Shown here: positions 56,012 through 64,000 of the stretch, in pieces
How the letters are laid out: each line of letters opens with the position of its first letter
Position numbering within the stretch: position 1 is the stretch's first letter
Source of the DNA: CAVUCH01 sp963697705
GTDB taxonomy: Bacteria > Acidobacteriota > Vicinamibacteria > Vicinamibacterales > JAENWD01
Direction of reading: 5' to 3'
Assembly: GCA_963697705.1 (NCBI GenBank)
Contig: CAVOPA010000017.1
Coordinates: 2,046,001-2,110,000 of the forward strand
DNA: 64,000 nucleotides
Made by a program: the position numbers and the translations under genes
Notes under the pieces: generated by a model
The model's input: only the letters and a program-made list of their open reading frames with translations
Database searches by the model: none
Told to the model about the DNA's origin: nothing

Positions 56012-56312
56012 CCTGCCCCACTCAACGTGACACTCAACTGCAGGAGTGCGTTTTGCATGTGCGCTGCGACCAGAGGGCATATGGGCAGAATCATGCCCAT
56101 CGACAATCCGTGCCCCCCATCGCCAACGTGATCCGTGGACGGACAACGCGAACCGTAAGCGCGTAGGGGCACCAGACACGCGCCCTCCCCTGGCCGAAGA
56201 GCAGCGCACGCGCACCTCGACAGGAATGGGGCCACGTAATGTTCAGATTCAGCCCCGTCGAAGCATACGTCTTGCATCGCGAATCCGGCCAACAATGACT
56301 TAGGGGGACGCT
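56012..56312. other. Intergenic, no gene recognised
   Basis: No convincing frame or RNA structure. The base composition is less GC-rich than the chromosome side, as in the adjacent PEP-CTERM gene. Confidence 0.5.
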
Positions 56313-56948
56313 ATGTGGACTCACCTCGTCGCAATCAGCCGGCGTAGTAGTTCTCGCGCCTTTCAGGCTGCCGTGCTCACGCTTTGCCTAGTTTGTGGCA
56401 GCTCGGCAGCATCCGCGGATCCGATTTTTGTCGCTTACACCACGGGGTTCTTCTTCCAAGACAATATTGGAAACGTCGGGATCCCGGGCGGATTCGATGC
56501 CCTGTTTCTGGAGGGATACTCGAGTCCCGTATTATCGCTAGAGGCCGGAACGAGTACCATCGCGCCACTGAATCGCTTTACCTTCTACGTGGGTGGTACG
56601 GGCTTACCCCCGGTGAATCCTGTGCCCCTTTCGATCTCACGTACGTTTGTTACTAACTTTACTGGCGAGACAAACATCACACAGAACGCTGAGGTGCTTA
56701 TCGGGTCCGAAGATCAACTAACTATCTTCGGTGGCCCAGCCCTGCAATTTGCCTCTCCGTCGTTCACGCTGCTGATAACACCGCTCCCGGTCTCGATAGG
56801 CCCGGTTGGCGCTGGCAGTTTCGAGGGCGTCATAAATGGCCGATTTGAAGTGCGTGCGCCCGTGCCTGAGCCAGCCACTCTGCTGTTGTTAGGCACCGGA
56901 GTGGTAGGCATAGCGGGCGCACGGCGCTGGCGACAGCGTAAGGTGTAG
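56313..56948 (+). CDS. PEP-CTERM-anchored exported protein
   Basis: A 211-residue protein with signal peptide (residues 15-35) and a C-terminal PEP-CTERM sorting signal: VPEPATLLLLGTGVVGIAGA then basic RRWRQRK. Between them lies a Gly/Thr-rich beta domain without known motifs. PEP-CTERM proteins are processed by exosortase and tied to exopolysaccharide or biofilm; no exosortase is in this window. GGGGG lies upstream of the ATG. Its GC is clearly lower than that of its chromosome neighbours, a sign of transfer. Confidence 0.82.
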   Translation: MWTHLVAISRRSSSRAFQAAVLTLCLVCGSSAASADPIFVAYTTGFFFQDNIGNVGIPGGFDALFLEGYSSPVLSLEAGTSTIAPLNRFTFYVGGTGLPPVNPVPLSISRTFVTNFTGETNITQNAEVLIGSEDQLTIFGGPALQFASPSFTLLITPLPVSIGPVGAGSFEGVINGRFEVRAPVPEPATLLLLGTGVVGIAGARRWRQRKV

Positions 56949-57209
56949 CGCGCACACGCGCATTGCACGTCATGGTGGGGCCGCCGTTCTTGTGGCAGCC
57001 CTCGTGGTGTACGGGCTATGCAGTTGTCAAAGAGCAGCGTTGCTGCTGGTCCCCGGACCGGAGGCGCGGTGCGGTGTCGCGCACAGCCGGCACTGGCTGG
57101 CGCGCGGCGAAGGTAACCAATGCCAGCCGGCGCCAATCGGTCGTGCGTACGCCGGGCCGTAACACCTCATGCTCAACGTACACGGCCCAGGAGCGTGCCC
57201 GTTCATCCG

Positions 57210-57392
57210 TCACGCCGTTTGCTCATATCCGCAGCACTGATTCGTGCAGACGTAAAACCGGGCGACCTGTCGTGGCGTCACGGGCCGATGCTCCGATTCT
57301 GGAGCGATCAGCCGTTCTTCGATCAGCTTCATGGCGCGCCCGCACATCGAGCACGGGCGCGTTGCAATGCGTGTGTGCATGGTGTCTCGCAC
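57210..57392 (-). CDS. Small zinc-ribbon protein (60 aa)
   Basis: CSMCGRAMKLIEERLI and FYVCTNQCCGYEQT form a two-knuckle zinc ribbon. GTG start one base after the stop of the preceding micro-ORF, so they are likely co-transcribed. Function unknown. Confidence 0.5.
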   Translation of the reverse strand: MRDTMHTRIATRPCSMCGRAMKLIEERLIAPESEHRPVTPRQVARFYVCTNQCCGYEQTA

Positions 57393-57393
57393 G

Positions 57394-57516
57394 CTATCTG
57401 GCCTTGGCCAGTAGCAGCATGCGCCGCGCGAGTTCGATTGATCGGCCCTCTCCCGTGCCGACCCGAGTGGTCGGATACGCCGGGAAGCTGACCGGGCTCA
57501 CTTCGTTCATCGCCAT
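57394..57516 (-). CDS. Micro-ORF (40 aa) upstream of the zinc-ribbon gene
   Basis: MAMNEVSPVSFPAYPTTRVG then an amphipathic helix ELARRMLLLAKAR. It ends one base before the next start, so a coupled pair is likely. No family recognised. Confidence 0.3.
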   Translation of the reverse strand: MAMNEVSPVSFPAYPTTRVGTGEGRSIELARRMLLLAKAR

Positions 57517-57547
57517 GTCGTGAACCTCACGAAGAGGCTGTCCCAAG

Positions 57548-57724
57548 TCACTCTGTGCGCCTGCTGACGGCGGGGTTCACACGTGCGGCACTTTGAGATG
57601 CCAGTAGCGTGAAGACGGCGACCAGCGCGCCGAAGGAGCCGATGACGACGAGCGCACCCAGAGGTGTGACGCATGGACGTTCTCGCTGTGGCGCGACCGT
57701 GAGAAGAAGAGCTATTGCTTGCAC
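57548..57724 (-). CDS. Possible membrane micro-protein (58 aa)
   Basis: Two hydrophobic stretches, AIALLLTV and LGALVVIGSFGALVAVFTLL. The GTG start overlaps the end of the secreted-protein gene at 57712. Low support; the coding bias is weak. Confidence 0.3.
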   Translation of the reverse strand: MQAIALLLTVAPQRERPCVTPLGALVVIGSFGALVAVFTLLASQSAARVNPAVSRRTE

Positions 57725-57960
57725 GCCACCAGGGCGTACCGCCCGCCGATCTCAACGCCTGCTGTCGAGAGCTCGACGTTGTGCGCCGTCCCGAGCCACG
57801 GTCCGACCGCGTCGGCCCCTTCTTTTGATTCAAGAGTCCACGAGCGGCACTGCCACCCGCCCTGAGCTGACACGACGGGCTCCGGCCAGAGTCTGGCCAG
57901 GACGACACCGGTCAGGACACCCGCGCTCAAAAGACCCACACCGATCAATCGGTTCACCAT
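57712..57960 (-). CDS. Small exported protein of unknown function (82 aa)
   Basis: Signal peptide/anchor at residues 3-24 (LIGVGLLSAGVLTGVVLARL), then a compact domain GGWQCRSWTLESKEGADAVG ending RYALVACKQ with two Cys that could pair. GGAGAG lies five bases before the ATG. No family recognised. Confidence 0.6.
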   Translation of the reverse strand: MVNRLIGVGLLSAGVLTGVVLARLWPEPVVSAQGGWQCRSWTLESKEGADAVGPWLGTAHNVELSTAGVEIGGRYALVACKQ

Positions 57961-57994
57961 CGGGCTCTCCTTCCTTTTCTGCATCAAGATCTCC

Positions 57995-58243
57995 TCACAG
58001 ATGGCGAACGCGGCTGCACGACCACGGCGCCAGCACGCTGATCGTGAGCGGCAGCAGCGGCGGCAACAGCATCCGGAGCGCGTCTGTCGCTGGCCTCTCG
58101 GCGAGCGACAGACCCGCCGCGCGCAGCATCGTCAGCCATGCCGCCGCGAATATCGCCGACAGCAGGACGACGCCCCACGCCTGACCCAGCGTCAGCAGCC
58201 GCTCCGCGAACGTGCGCCAGGCGAGGTAAGCCGTCGCCAACAC
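57995..58243 (-). CDS. Possible small membrane protein (82 aa)
   Basis: Two or three hydrophobic segments (WGVVLLSAIFAAAWLTML, LLPPLLPLTISVLAPW). The frame extends upstream without a good start; GTG 58243 is the only option, so it may be a fragment. Confidence 0.4.
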   Translation of the reverse strand: MLATAYLAWRTFAERLLTLGQAWGVVLLSAIFAAAWLTMLRAAGLSLAERPATDALRMLLPPLLPLTISVLAPWSCSRVRHL

Positions 58244-58412
58244 GATCGCTGCCGCGGCCGCCCAGGACGCCGGGTATCCGCACCGACCTGCGCGAGGCGC
58301 TCGGAATCAAGCAGCATAAGGGTACTAAGGGTACTAGGACATTTGGGCCGTTGCGCGAGCGGAGTGGCCGCGCCAGACTGTCGCTCATACGGGAACAGTA
58401 AGGCGAGGCCAA

Positions 58413-58619
58413 ATGATTATCGAGGTTCCGAGAACCGGCGAGCGAATCGACGCGCGACTCGTTGAGGAGCGATTCGGCCCCTTGTGTCTGAAGGTGGGCC
58501 AGAGCCGCGTCATCGGCTACGTCCTGAAGGCCGTGCTGGACATCGGCTGGCGCATCATCCAGAGCACACCCGACGAGCAAGCACTGATGGAATCACACGG
58601 GTTGGGAATCACGCCGTAA
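58413..58619 (+). CDS. Small protein of unknown function (68 aa)
   Basis: MIIEVPRTGERIDARLVEER and YVLKAVLDIGWRIIQSTPDE, ending QALMESHGLGITP. GGCGAGG lies three bases before the ATG. The C-terminal STPDEQALMESHGL matches an orphan fragment STPEERALLEAHGL encoded at 55053-55113 on the other strand, so this is a small repeated family of the element. Confidence 0.6.
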   Translation: MIIEVPRTGERIDARLVEERFGPLCLKVGQSRVIGYVLKAVLDIGWRIIQSTPDEQALMESHGLGITP

Positions 58620-58714
58620 GCCGAACCGCTGGCGTATGCGGCGGGACGCCCATTTCGCAAGCGTCCAGACGTTACGCGCCAGCGTGGGCAACTGGTTTGG
58701 ATAGGTCTAGCCGG

Positions 58715-58900
58715 ATGGACGAACCGCAGTGCTATTCGTGCCCGGAATGCGGCTCACCTGGTGTCGTGCCGACGATGAGAACGCGGGAGTCGTCGTACTA
58801 TCGCTGCCCGTCGTGCGGGCACATCTGGCATGAGGAGAGAACAGACCTGCCTGAGTATCCGCTGAAGCGACGAGCGACCGATACGCTGTCGCATCGATGA
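58715..58900 (+). CDS. Zinc-ribbon protein (61 aa)
   Basis: CPECGSPGVVPTMRTRESSY then YRCPSCGHIWHEER is a textbook C-x2-C/C-x2-C zinc ribbon similar to small ribbons next to phage or plasmid genes. The rest is charged. Function unknown. Confidence 0.6.
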   Translation: MDEPQCYSCPECGSPGVVPTMRTRESSYYRCPSCGHIWHEERTDLPEYPLKRRATDTLSHR

Positions 58901-59054
58901 GCGAAGCGCTCTGGCATCTGGGTAGTGGGTCAATACCGGGTAGTGGGTCAGTTTCGTTCGAGTAGCGGCGAAGACGCAGCGAGTTGGCATCGCCCTTCTG
59001 TTGCCCCGCCTCGCACCACACGGCCGCAAATCGGCGAGATCAGTTCAGTGGCGG

Positions 59055-59243
59055 TCACGGCCGCATACGGAGACGGCGAGCCGCGCTAATGATCGCCTGT
59101 GCGCGGGCGATCGCCTCGCGCGCTCGTTTCAGCACTTCGCGGGATCGCAGCAGCCGTTGGTGGTTTTCAAGCCACGCGAGCTGCGCAGTGCGGACGGCGC
59201 GATCCGTCAGCAACCGTAGCCGATCAAGCCGCTCGTCGATCAT
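59055..59243 (-). CDS. Small helical basic protein (62 aa)
   Basis: Arg-rich helix throughout (ERLDRLRLLTDRAVR, REAIARAQAIISAARRLR). Coding bias moderate, no family; could be DNA-binding. It overlaps the end of the next gene by 4 bases. Confidence 0.35.
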   Translation of the reverse strand: MIDERLDRLRLLTDRAVRTAQLAWLENHQRLLRSREVLKRAREAIARAQAIISAARRLRMRP

Positions 59244-59994
59244 GCACGTGCATTTCTTTGATGCGAGCTGCGCGTCTCGAACGACGGGCGAGCACTCGCG
59301 CTACGTCGAATCCAGAGCTTCACGGCCAGCCGATGATCACGGCCAGCGTGAAGACGAGCAGGCAGCCCGAACAGCCCTCCATTCTCGACGACTCCCTCGA
59401 TCTCGAACATCTTGCCCTTGAACTGTTGATCGGCGGCAATCTCGTTCCGTTCGTATGCGGCGACAAGGACGCTCGCCTGCAACTTCTCGGGCTCTAGTTC
59501 GCGAACCAGCGTGGCGGGCTCGACGGCGCTCTCACGCGCTGCGGCTGGCGACGTCGTGTCTCGCGCGCCTGGTGACGTGAGTAGGCCGATCACGATCATC
59601 AGCACGAACAGGGCGCCGAACACGAGCACCACGCCGACGCGATTTTGCCCGCTCTCGACGGCGGCGCCTTCATCGGTTGCACGATTGGTGCTGCGGCCGG
59701 CATGGTGAGCGCGGCTGCTGCCGTGCCCTGCTGCATTTCTCGCCCGCAGTAGCGACAGACAAGCGCGTCGGCCTTCACCAGCTCCGCGCAGTCCGGGCAT
59801 TTCTTCATCCCGGCCGCGAGCTGCCGCTGTTCGAGCGCCTTCGCGTTCGACTTCATCAGCATGGCGGCAGGCAGCGCCACGATGAACAGAAACGCGCCCA
59901 CGAACCACCATTTCCAGAACGATTCGCCCTTGCGATGGGCGATGTAGGCAGGCAGCAGGCCGATCAGCGCGCCGATTGTGACGATCCCCAGCAT
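59240..59994 (-). CDS. Membrane protein with zinc ribbon and tRNA_anti-like segment, frameshifted
   Basis: N-terminus: two membrane helices (MLGIVTIGALIGLLPAYIA, WWFVGAFLFIVALPAAML), then a zinc ribbon (KKCPDCAELVKADALVCRYCG). After a lost base in the A-run at 59643-59646 the frame continues NRVGVVLVFGALFVLMIVIG (third helix) and an OB-like tRNA_anti-like domain start (ADQQFKGKMFEIEGVVEN), where similarity ends abruptly. A different frame there ends in LLVFTLAVIIGWP, so the C-terminus may be a fusion or second shift. GGAG lies upstream of the ATG at 59994. Confidence 0.55.
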
Positions 59995-60065
59995 AATTCG
60001 TCTTCTCCCCTTGTTGGATCGGTCAGCAAGCGCGCGCGAACAGCACGAACAAGACGATTCGACTG

Positions 60066-60233
60066 TCACGAGTCAGCGTTAGCGCGCAGCCTATCGCCTG
60101 TAGCTTCTCCCCCGCGGCTTTTCACCTTGTGGCCCGGCCTGATGTCCTTGCGGCAGTGCGGACACACAACGGCTTCGGGCTTCACATCTTCGGCGCGGTA
60201 GGGGCAGGTGCGTGTGACTGGTGCGATCGGCAT
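60066..60233 (-). CDS. Zinc-ribbon micro-protein (55 aa)
   Basis: TRTCPYRAEDVKPEAVVCPH followed by CRKDI and a basic tail. C-x(n)-C-x2-C spacing suggests a ribbon with a changed first knuckle (CPYR instead of CPYC). It has its own ATG and stop. It is upstream of the membrane/zinc-ribbon gene on the same strand. Confidence 0.5.
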   Translation of the reverse strand: MPIAPVTRTCPYRAEDVKPEAVVCPHCRKDIRPGHKVKSRGGEATGDRLRANADS

Positions 60234-60564
60234 CGCGCCGCGAGTCTACCTCAACCGTTTCGAAGAGTCGAGGGCTGCGGCCAGCACGCGCGGGCGGATT
60301 ACGGTGTGTGGATCTGCTCACTGACGCGTACCGGCTGGGTGGTGACAGCCAGGGCCGGTTCGGGCCTTGGCAGGCCCGTGCTGAAGGGCCAACCGCAGAA
60401 CAGCAGGATCACCATTCGCCGAAAGTCGGGTAGATTCAGCCGTTAAGTTCTCGGTCGGCCATGGCAGGCCAGCCTCCTGGGTCCCGCCGCCGTTCCGATT
60501 GGAACGCGCGGGCAGGGACGCTTGGTTTGGTCCTCACTAGGAGATGCCATTCGAGGAGAAGAAC
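60234..60564. other. Intergenic, no gene recognised
   Basis: No convincing frame. A weak hairpin GGCCTTGGCAGGCC near 60375 may be part of a repeat or terminator. Confidence 0.4.
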
Positions 60565-61074
60565 ATGAAGAAGATGGCAGCGAAGGTTGTCGGGCCCCGG
60601 GACGGCAAGGCTGGGTTCCTGGGGAGTATCGGAGTTCGATTCATGATTGACGGCGAGGAGACGCGGGGTGAATTCTCGCTGGTCGAGCACCCGATGTCGC
60701 CGCGCGCGCTGGCGGCCCCGTTGCATCGACACACGCGCGAGGACGAGTACAGCTACGTCCTCGAGGGGCGTGTCGGCGCGTTGCTGGGTGATGATGTGGT
60801 GATCGCCAGCCAGGGTGATTTGATCTTCAAGCCTCGCGATCAGTGGCACACCTTCTGGAATGCCGGCGATGAGCCAGCGCGGATCCTGGAGATCATCTCT
60901 CCGGCTGGCTTCGAGCGGTTCTTCGGCGAACTTGTCGACCTCGGGGGTGTCACCCACGCGGAGCCGCAGGTCTTGGCCGACCTGTGTGCCCGCTACGGTC
61001 TCGAGATGGACCCCACGAGCGTGCCGAGCCTTGTCGAGCGCTTCCGTCTGCGCTTTCCAGGCGAACCAGTCTAG
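60565..61074 (+). CDS. Cupin-domain protein
   Basis: A 169-residue single-domain cupin. Motif 1 is PLHRHTREDEYSYVLEGRVG (metal His/His/Glu), motif 2 GDLIFKPRDQWHTFWNAGD (His). C-terminal helix region SLVERFRLRFPG. Such proteins include small-molecule dioxygenases and isomerases; no specific role is visible. The ATG at 60565 has GAGGAG seven bases upstream and is preferred to the upstream ATG at 60544. Confidence 0.85.
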   Translation: MKKMAAKVVGPRDGKAGFLGSIGVRFMIDGEETRGEFSLVEHPMSPRALAAPLHRHTREDEYSYVLEGRVGALLGDDVVIASQGDLIFKPRDQWHTFWNAGDEPARILEIISPAGFERFFGELVDLGGVTHAEPQVLADLCARYGLEMDPTSVPSLVERFRLRFPGEPV

Positions 61075-61308
61075 AGGAACACGCCGCTGTCCCATTGGCT
61101 GGGATTCCGCGCATGCGGACCGTTGACATCCCACTAAGCACGCTGGCCTCGCCCGACGCGGCCCGGCTCCATCGCAGCGTTCGAACTCCGACCGGCGGTG
61201 TCAGGCCACGTCACGAGGGTAGAGTCCTCAACCAGTCGACAGGAGCCTTTCGCCAAAACGCTTTTCTACAAGATTCGGACACATCCCACACGGGCAGGTT
61301 GCTCAGTA

Positions 61309-61732
61309 CTGAACAGCCGAGGAGTTTACCAAGAAGCACTCAGTCACGCGCGAGAGGCCGTGCCGTTAAGTGCGTCTGGGGCTTGGTTCAAGAATCAGGC
61401 CGAAGCCTTCATTGGGTTGCGATGGTTCCAGGAGCATCAATGCAGCGACGCAGGCAATTCGGCTGGCCGATGGCAAGTACGCGACGATGCACTTTAACTT
61501 GGGCAGCGCCTAATTCGAGACCGAGAACTGGCAATTCGCTCGTCAGTCATTTGAGAGGGCCGCCAAACTGTCGCCCAAAAATGCTGAGGCCGCCTACAAC
61601 GTCGCGCTCTGCTTAACTCGTCTCGGGCTCCGTAGCGACGCTGCGAGTTGGTTCGAAGAGGTCCTTCGTCGGAACCCGACCTGCCCCGAACGTCAGGACA
61701 TTCTGAGACGTATCCAGTTGCTCAGGCGCTAG
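61309..61732 (+). pseudogene. Decayed TPR-repeat protein
   Basis: Fragments of tetratricopeptide repeats in three pieces: GVYQEALSHAREAVPLSASG and FKNQAEAFIGLRWFQE; then, after a frameshift near 61437, INAATQAIRLADGKYAT and FNLGSA; then an in-frame TAA at 61511 and FETENWQFARQSFERAAKLS through AAYNVALCLTRLG to RIQLLRR. The broken frames and stop show it is dead, unlike the single-base shifts in core genes. Confidence 0.75.
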
Positions 61733-62188
61733 AGACGCCAATCGTATAACATTCGCGCCTCCAATCCGACGAGCAGGCGCACACGTTCGCCGACTTCGGT
61801 ACGAATGCCGCTCCTATTGGAACGCCTGCACGACGGTGACCTCACCATGCTGAACGGAGACCCCACACCCGGATTGCGTATAGGGGCCACGGATATTCTC
61901 GTAGTGGCCTCCGCCCGGCCCTTCGGCCCGCATCCCCGCCAGCCCCTGACGGGACCGGATTCTTGTTGGGTCCGGTCCCCGAGCCTTGCTCCTGTCTTGC
62001 GCTGAGCATTCAGCGGCGGTTCGCCTTCGCTCTGGTTCGGTACTGTTAGAGTCGCAGCTCTCCGAGAGTGCTCTCGCATCGCGCACCGCGGTCAGCACCG
62101 CCGCGCGGCGAGTCTCAGGCGAACTGCCACCCCGGCTGCGCGACATGCTGGTGACCGTCGCGCCGTGCCTGGGCCCGCCCACGTCGAA
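61733..62188. other. Intergenic, no gene recognised
   Basis: A GGACCGGA/TCCGGTCC hairpin (61951-61977) is the only structure seen; no convincing coding frame. Confidence 0.4.
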
Positions 62189-62599
62189 TCAGAGGTGCGT
62201 GCCTGACGCGCGCTGGCGGCGCAGTGCGACCAACCCAGGAAGCACGTAGATCAGCAGCCAGCCGCGCCACGCGAGTCCCGTCACCACCACATCCCACCTG
62301 ATGCGCGGGCGTCCGAGCAGGAAGATCGCCAGGAGCAGCAGCACGCCCATGGCCGCCTGGCGACTGATGCCGTAGGCCGCTGCCCGATGTCGATCGTCCA
62401 CAAATGCCCGGGTCCTCCAGTCCACGACGAGGGCAGCAGTGGCAAGCAGCGCGGCGACAACGACGTCAGCCAAGCCAAGGACGCGCGATGGGTCCGCAAG
62501 GTCGAGCACGCCCGCGACGAGCGGAAACAGAGCAGACACCGCGAAGAGCGCCACGCATACAAGGCCCAGCCGTCGATCGCGACTCACTGCATCGCCCAT
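62189..62599 (-). CDS. Small membrane protein (136 aa)
   Basis: About four hydrophobic segments (LGLVCVALFAVSALFPLVAG, DVVVAALLATAALVV, MGVLLLLAIFLLG, WRGWLLIYVLPGLVAL) and short basic loops. GGGAG lies seven bases before the ATG. No family recognised. Confidence 0.65.
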   Translation of the reverse strand: MGDAVSRDRRLGLVCVALFAVSALFPLVAGVLDLADPSRVLGLADVVVAALLATAALVVDWRTRAFVDDRHRAAAYGISRQAAMGVLLLLAIFLLGRPRIRWDVVVTGLAWRGWLLIYVLPGLVALRRQRASGTHL

Positions 62600-62630
62600 C
62601 ACAGCACTCCCTTGCAACTCATCCGGCGCT

Positions 62631-62733
62631 CACCTGTGTCGTCACCCATCAGTCACGTGGGGCAGGGCTTCAGACCCTGCAAATCGCGCTCGCAAGCAGG
62701 CCTGAAGGCCTGCCCCACATGACTACACAACTG
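62631..62733. repeat. MITE/REP-like element, copy 2 (inverted)
   Basis: Inverted relative to 17235-17336 and nearly identical. Ends CACCTGTG and CACAACTG; the two inner hairpins are kept, one with an extra base (GCAGGGCT-TC-AGACCCTGC). Similarity continues about ten bases past the right end. Confidence 0.85.
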
Positions 62734-62899
62734 AATCGCGGTTTAAAGAAGACCATCAGCCGCGTCGCGAATACGGCGTGAACTGAACGGCTGAGCGCGT
62801 TCGATCTCGGCATTAAGTCGAGCCGAATTCGAGTCACTTGCCCTTACGACGCGTGGGCGTATGCTACCGAGCGCACAACGTGCTCACCCCAGGGGCCTC

Positions 62900-63251
62900 A
62901 TGTCCGCATCGCTTCTTGTGAACACATCGGGAACAGCCATCGCTGCTGAACCCGTTCAGCAATTTCGCACGACGCGTCGTGCTGCAGTGATTTGTTCAGA
63001 CGACGCCGAGTACGAAGCCGCGCGTCGCCTCTGGAACGCGAGCATCGACAAGCACCCAGGCTTGATCGTCCGCTGCACAGGCGTTCCGAACTGGTGCGTA
63101 CCTGCTGAATTTTCTCGGCGAGGCATGAGATGACGTGGTGCGTGCACCCTTCGGCGCCAATTACGCCCGCATCGCAAGAGTGAAAGCACAGTATGACCCG
63201 ACGAATTTCGTCCGCGTGAATCAGAACATCACACCCGCCGCGAGTGCGTAA
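62900..63251 (+). pseudogene. FAD-linked (BBE) oxidoreductase remnant
   Basis: The N-terminal part has AEYEAARRLWNASIDKHPGL and IVRCTG, the start of a PCMH FAD-binding domain. After about 25 residues it jumps to a C-terminal BBE-like end in another frame: VVRAPFGANYARIARVKAQY then DPTNFVRVNQNI and a stop at 63249. About 350 residues are missing between the two, so it is a deleted gene. Confidence 0.75.
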
Positions 63252-63376
63252 CAGAGGAACGTGTCCAAGTCGCCTCAGCGTCACGCTGCCGAGAGACGAC
63301 TTCGCCGCACAACCAGCCGAACTTGGCGTACTCGCCACATGCTGAGAGCAGAATCGTAATCACCGGGGAGCGAATA

Positions 63377-64000
63377 ATGGATTTGGGCCTGCGAGGAAAG
63401 TCAGCAGTCATCACCGGGGCGAGTCGCGGCATCGGCCGCGCGATTGCGCTTCGCCTGGCGAATGAGGGAGCGGGTGTCGCGATCTGCGCCCGCGGTGAGC
63501 CGGCGTTGCGCGAGGCCGAAGCCGAGTTGCGTAGTCGATCGGTGCCCGTATACGCCGGGGTCTGCGACGTGGGGAACGCCGAGGCGCTCGACGGCTTTCT
63601 CCAGGCCGCGCGTGCCACGCTCGGAGGCGTCGACATCCTGGTGAACAACCCGAGCGGCTTGGCTTTCAGCGACGACCAGGGCGCCTGGGAGTCGACGCTG
63701 AAGGTGGACCTCATGGCGGCGGTGCGGGCTGCCGCGACCGTGGCGCCGTGGATGGGCAGCACCGGCGGCGGCGCGATCATCCACATCTCCTCCATCGCCG
63801 GACTGGAGGCCGCTGGTTTCCCCGCGTCCTACGGCGCCGCGAAGGCGGCCCTCGTCAGTCATGCGAAGTCGCTCGCTGTCGCCCTTGCGCCGCAGAAGAT
63901 CCGTGTCAATACGGTCGCACCCGGCTCAATCGAGTTTGCCGGCGGCCTCTGGGAAGGAGCGAAGCACAACAACCCGGAACTGTACGGTGCCGTGCTCAAG
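63377..64000 (+). CDS. SDR-family oxidoreductase (3' end outside window)
   Basis: A short-chain dehydrogenase: NAD(P)-binding TGASRGIGRAIALRLA, NNPSG (NNAG variant), catalytic Ser in HISSIAGLEA and YGAAK (Tyr/Lys), then NTVAPGSI. 208 residues are visible before the edge. GGGAG lies six bases before the ATG. The substrate is unknown. Confidence 0.9.
   Translation, partial: MDLGLRGKSAVITGASRGIGRAIALRLANEGAGVAICARGEPALREAEAELRSRSVPVYAGVCDVGNAEALDGFLQAARATLGGVDILVNNPSGLAFSDDQGAWESTLKVDLMAAVRAAATVAPWMGSTGGGAIIHISSIAGLEAAGFPASYGAAKAALVSHAKSLAVALAPQKIRVNTVAPGSIEFAGGLWEGAKHNNPELYGAVLK

Larger units (their letters stand above)
52122..64000. mobile_element. Putative integrative element (genomic island) at tRNA-Cys; right end not in window
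   Basis: It starts at the tRNA-Cys 3' end with an integrase reading toward the tRNA. It contains an IS insertion, many small proteins of unknown function, zinc ribbons and several broken genes. The heptad arrays so common before 52 kb are nearly absent. The duplicated tRNA 3' end (attR) was not found in the window, so the extent, and whether the cupin and SDR genes belong to it, are open. Confidence 0.6.

Noticed and set aside
62629..62744. attR site (duplicate of the tRNA-Cys 3' end)
   Set aside because: The sequence here is the 102-bp palindromic element; no copy of the tRNA T-loop/acceptor sequence was found between 52.2 and 64 kb.
52122..64000. Prophage
   Set aside because: There is an integrase but no capsid, portal, terminase, tail or lysis genes; an integrative element or island remnant fits better.

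Overview
The window is GC-rich bacterial DNA with densely packed genes on both strands and no rRNA. The gene set suggests an acidobacterium of the Vicinamibacteria type: an Oar-like TonB-dependent receptor with an N-terminal carboxypeptidase-regulatory domain, DUF1844, DUF1080 and DUF885 proteins, many small secreted proteins and a selenocysteine peroxiredoxin. That assignment is inference from family content; no marker gene in the window proves it.

Positions 1-52,000 look like ordinary chromosome. From left to right they hold a NYN/LOTUS RNA-binding protein (partial), a type IIA topoisomerase A subunit, a selenoprotein peroxiredoxin with a UGA codon at the active site, an SGNH hydrolase, a DUF349 protein, and a methyl-cycle pair (an ArsR-methyltransferase fusion followed by adenosylhomocysteinase). 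Then come a TGS-domain nucleoside kinase, a Smr protein, a DUF1080 protein, a domain-permuted aconitase-family enzyme, an esterase, two TonB-dependent receptors, PEP carboxylase, a phosphatidylcholine synthase-like enzyme, an aldo/keto reductase, a phosphatase-superfamily protein, a Tat-exported sugar isomerase-like protein, an FKBP, a DUF885 peptidase-like protein, ComEC and a GxxExxY nuclease-like protein. A housekeeping block follows (MazG, DUF1844, PhnP-like hydrolase, RibF, CysS, aminotransferase, YraN, GalT), ending in tRNA-Gly and tRNA-Cys.

From 52,122 to the right edge the character changes. A tyrosine recombinase lies directly against the 3' end of tRNA-Cys and is followed by about 11 kb of small proteins of unknown function (several with zinc ribbons), an IS5-type insertion that splits a gene with a clean TTAG duplication, an orphan PEP-CTERM protein, a cupin protein, decayed TPR and FAD-oxidase genes and the start of an SDR gene. 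This looks like an integrated element; its far end was not found.

The most unusual signal is in the spaces between genes. About twenty intergenic tracts are built of short tandem repeats. Many different sequence families occur (GGCTGGA, GGCTAAG, GGAATTC, GGATAAC, GGTCAAC, GGTTCCA, GGCTCCG, GGCTTCG, GGGCGGC and others), yet all have a period of exactly seven bases with a GG at the start of nearly every unit. Many tracts are inverted pairs, with a G-rich arm and a C-rich arm of the same family. One pair encloses a GxxExxY (PD-(D/E)XK-type) gene plus a perfect 30-bp hairpin, which suggests a possible repeat-nuclease unit. A separate 102-bp palindromic element occurs twice in opposite orientation.

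Several conserved genes (topoisomerase A, ahcY, mazG, FKBP, integrase) carry single-base insertions that shift frame. Their number points to sequencing or assembly errors rather than biology, and they are annotated as single genes with the shift noted.
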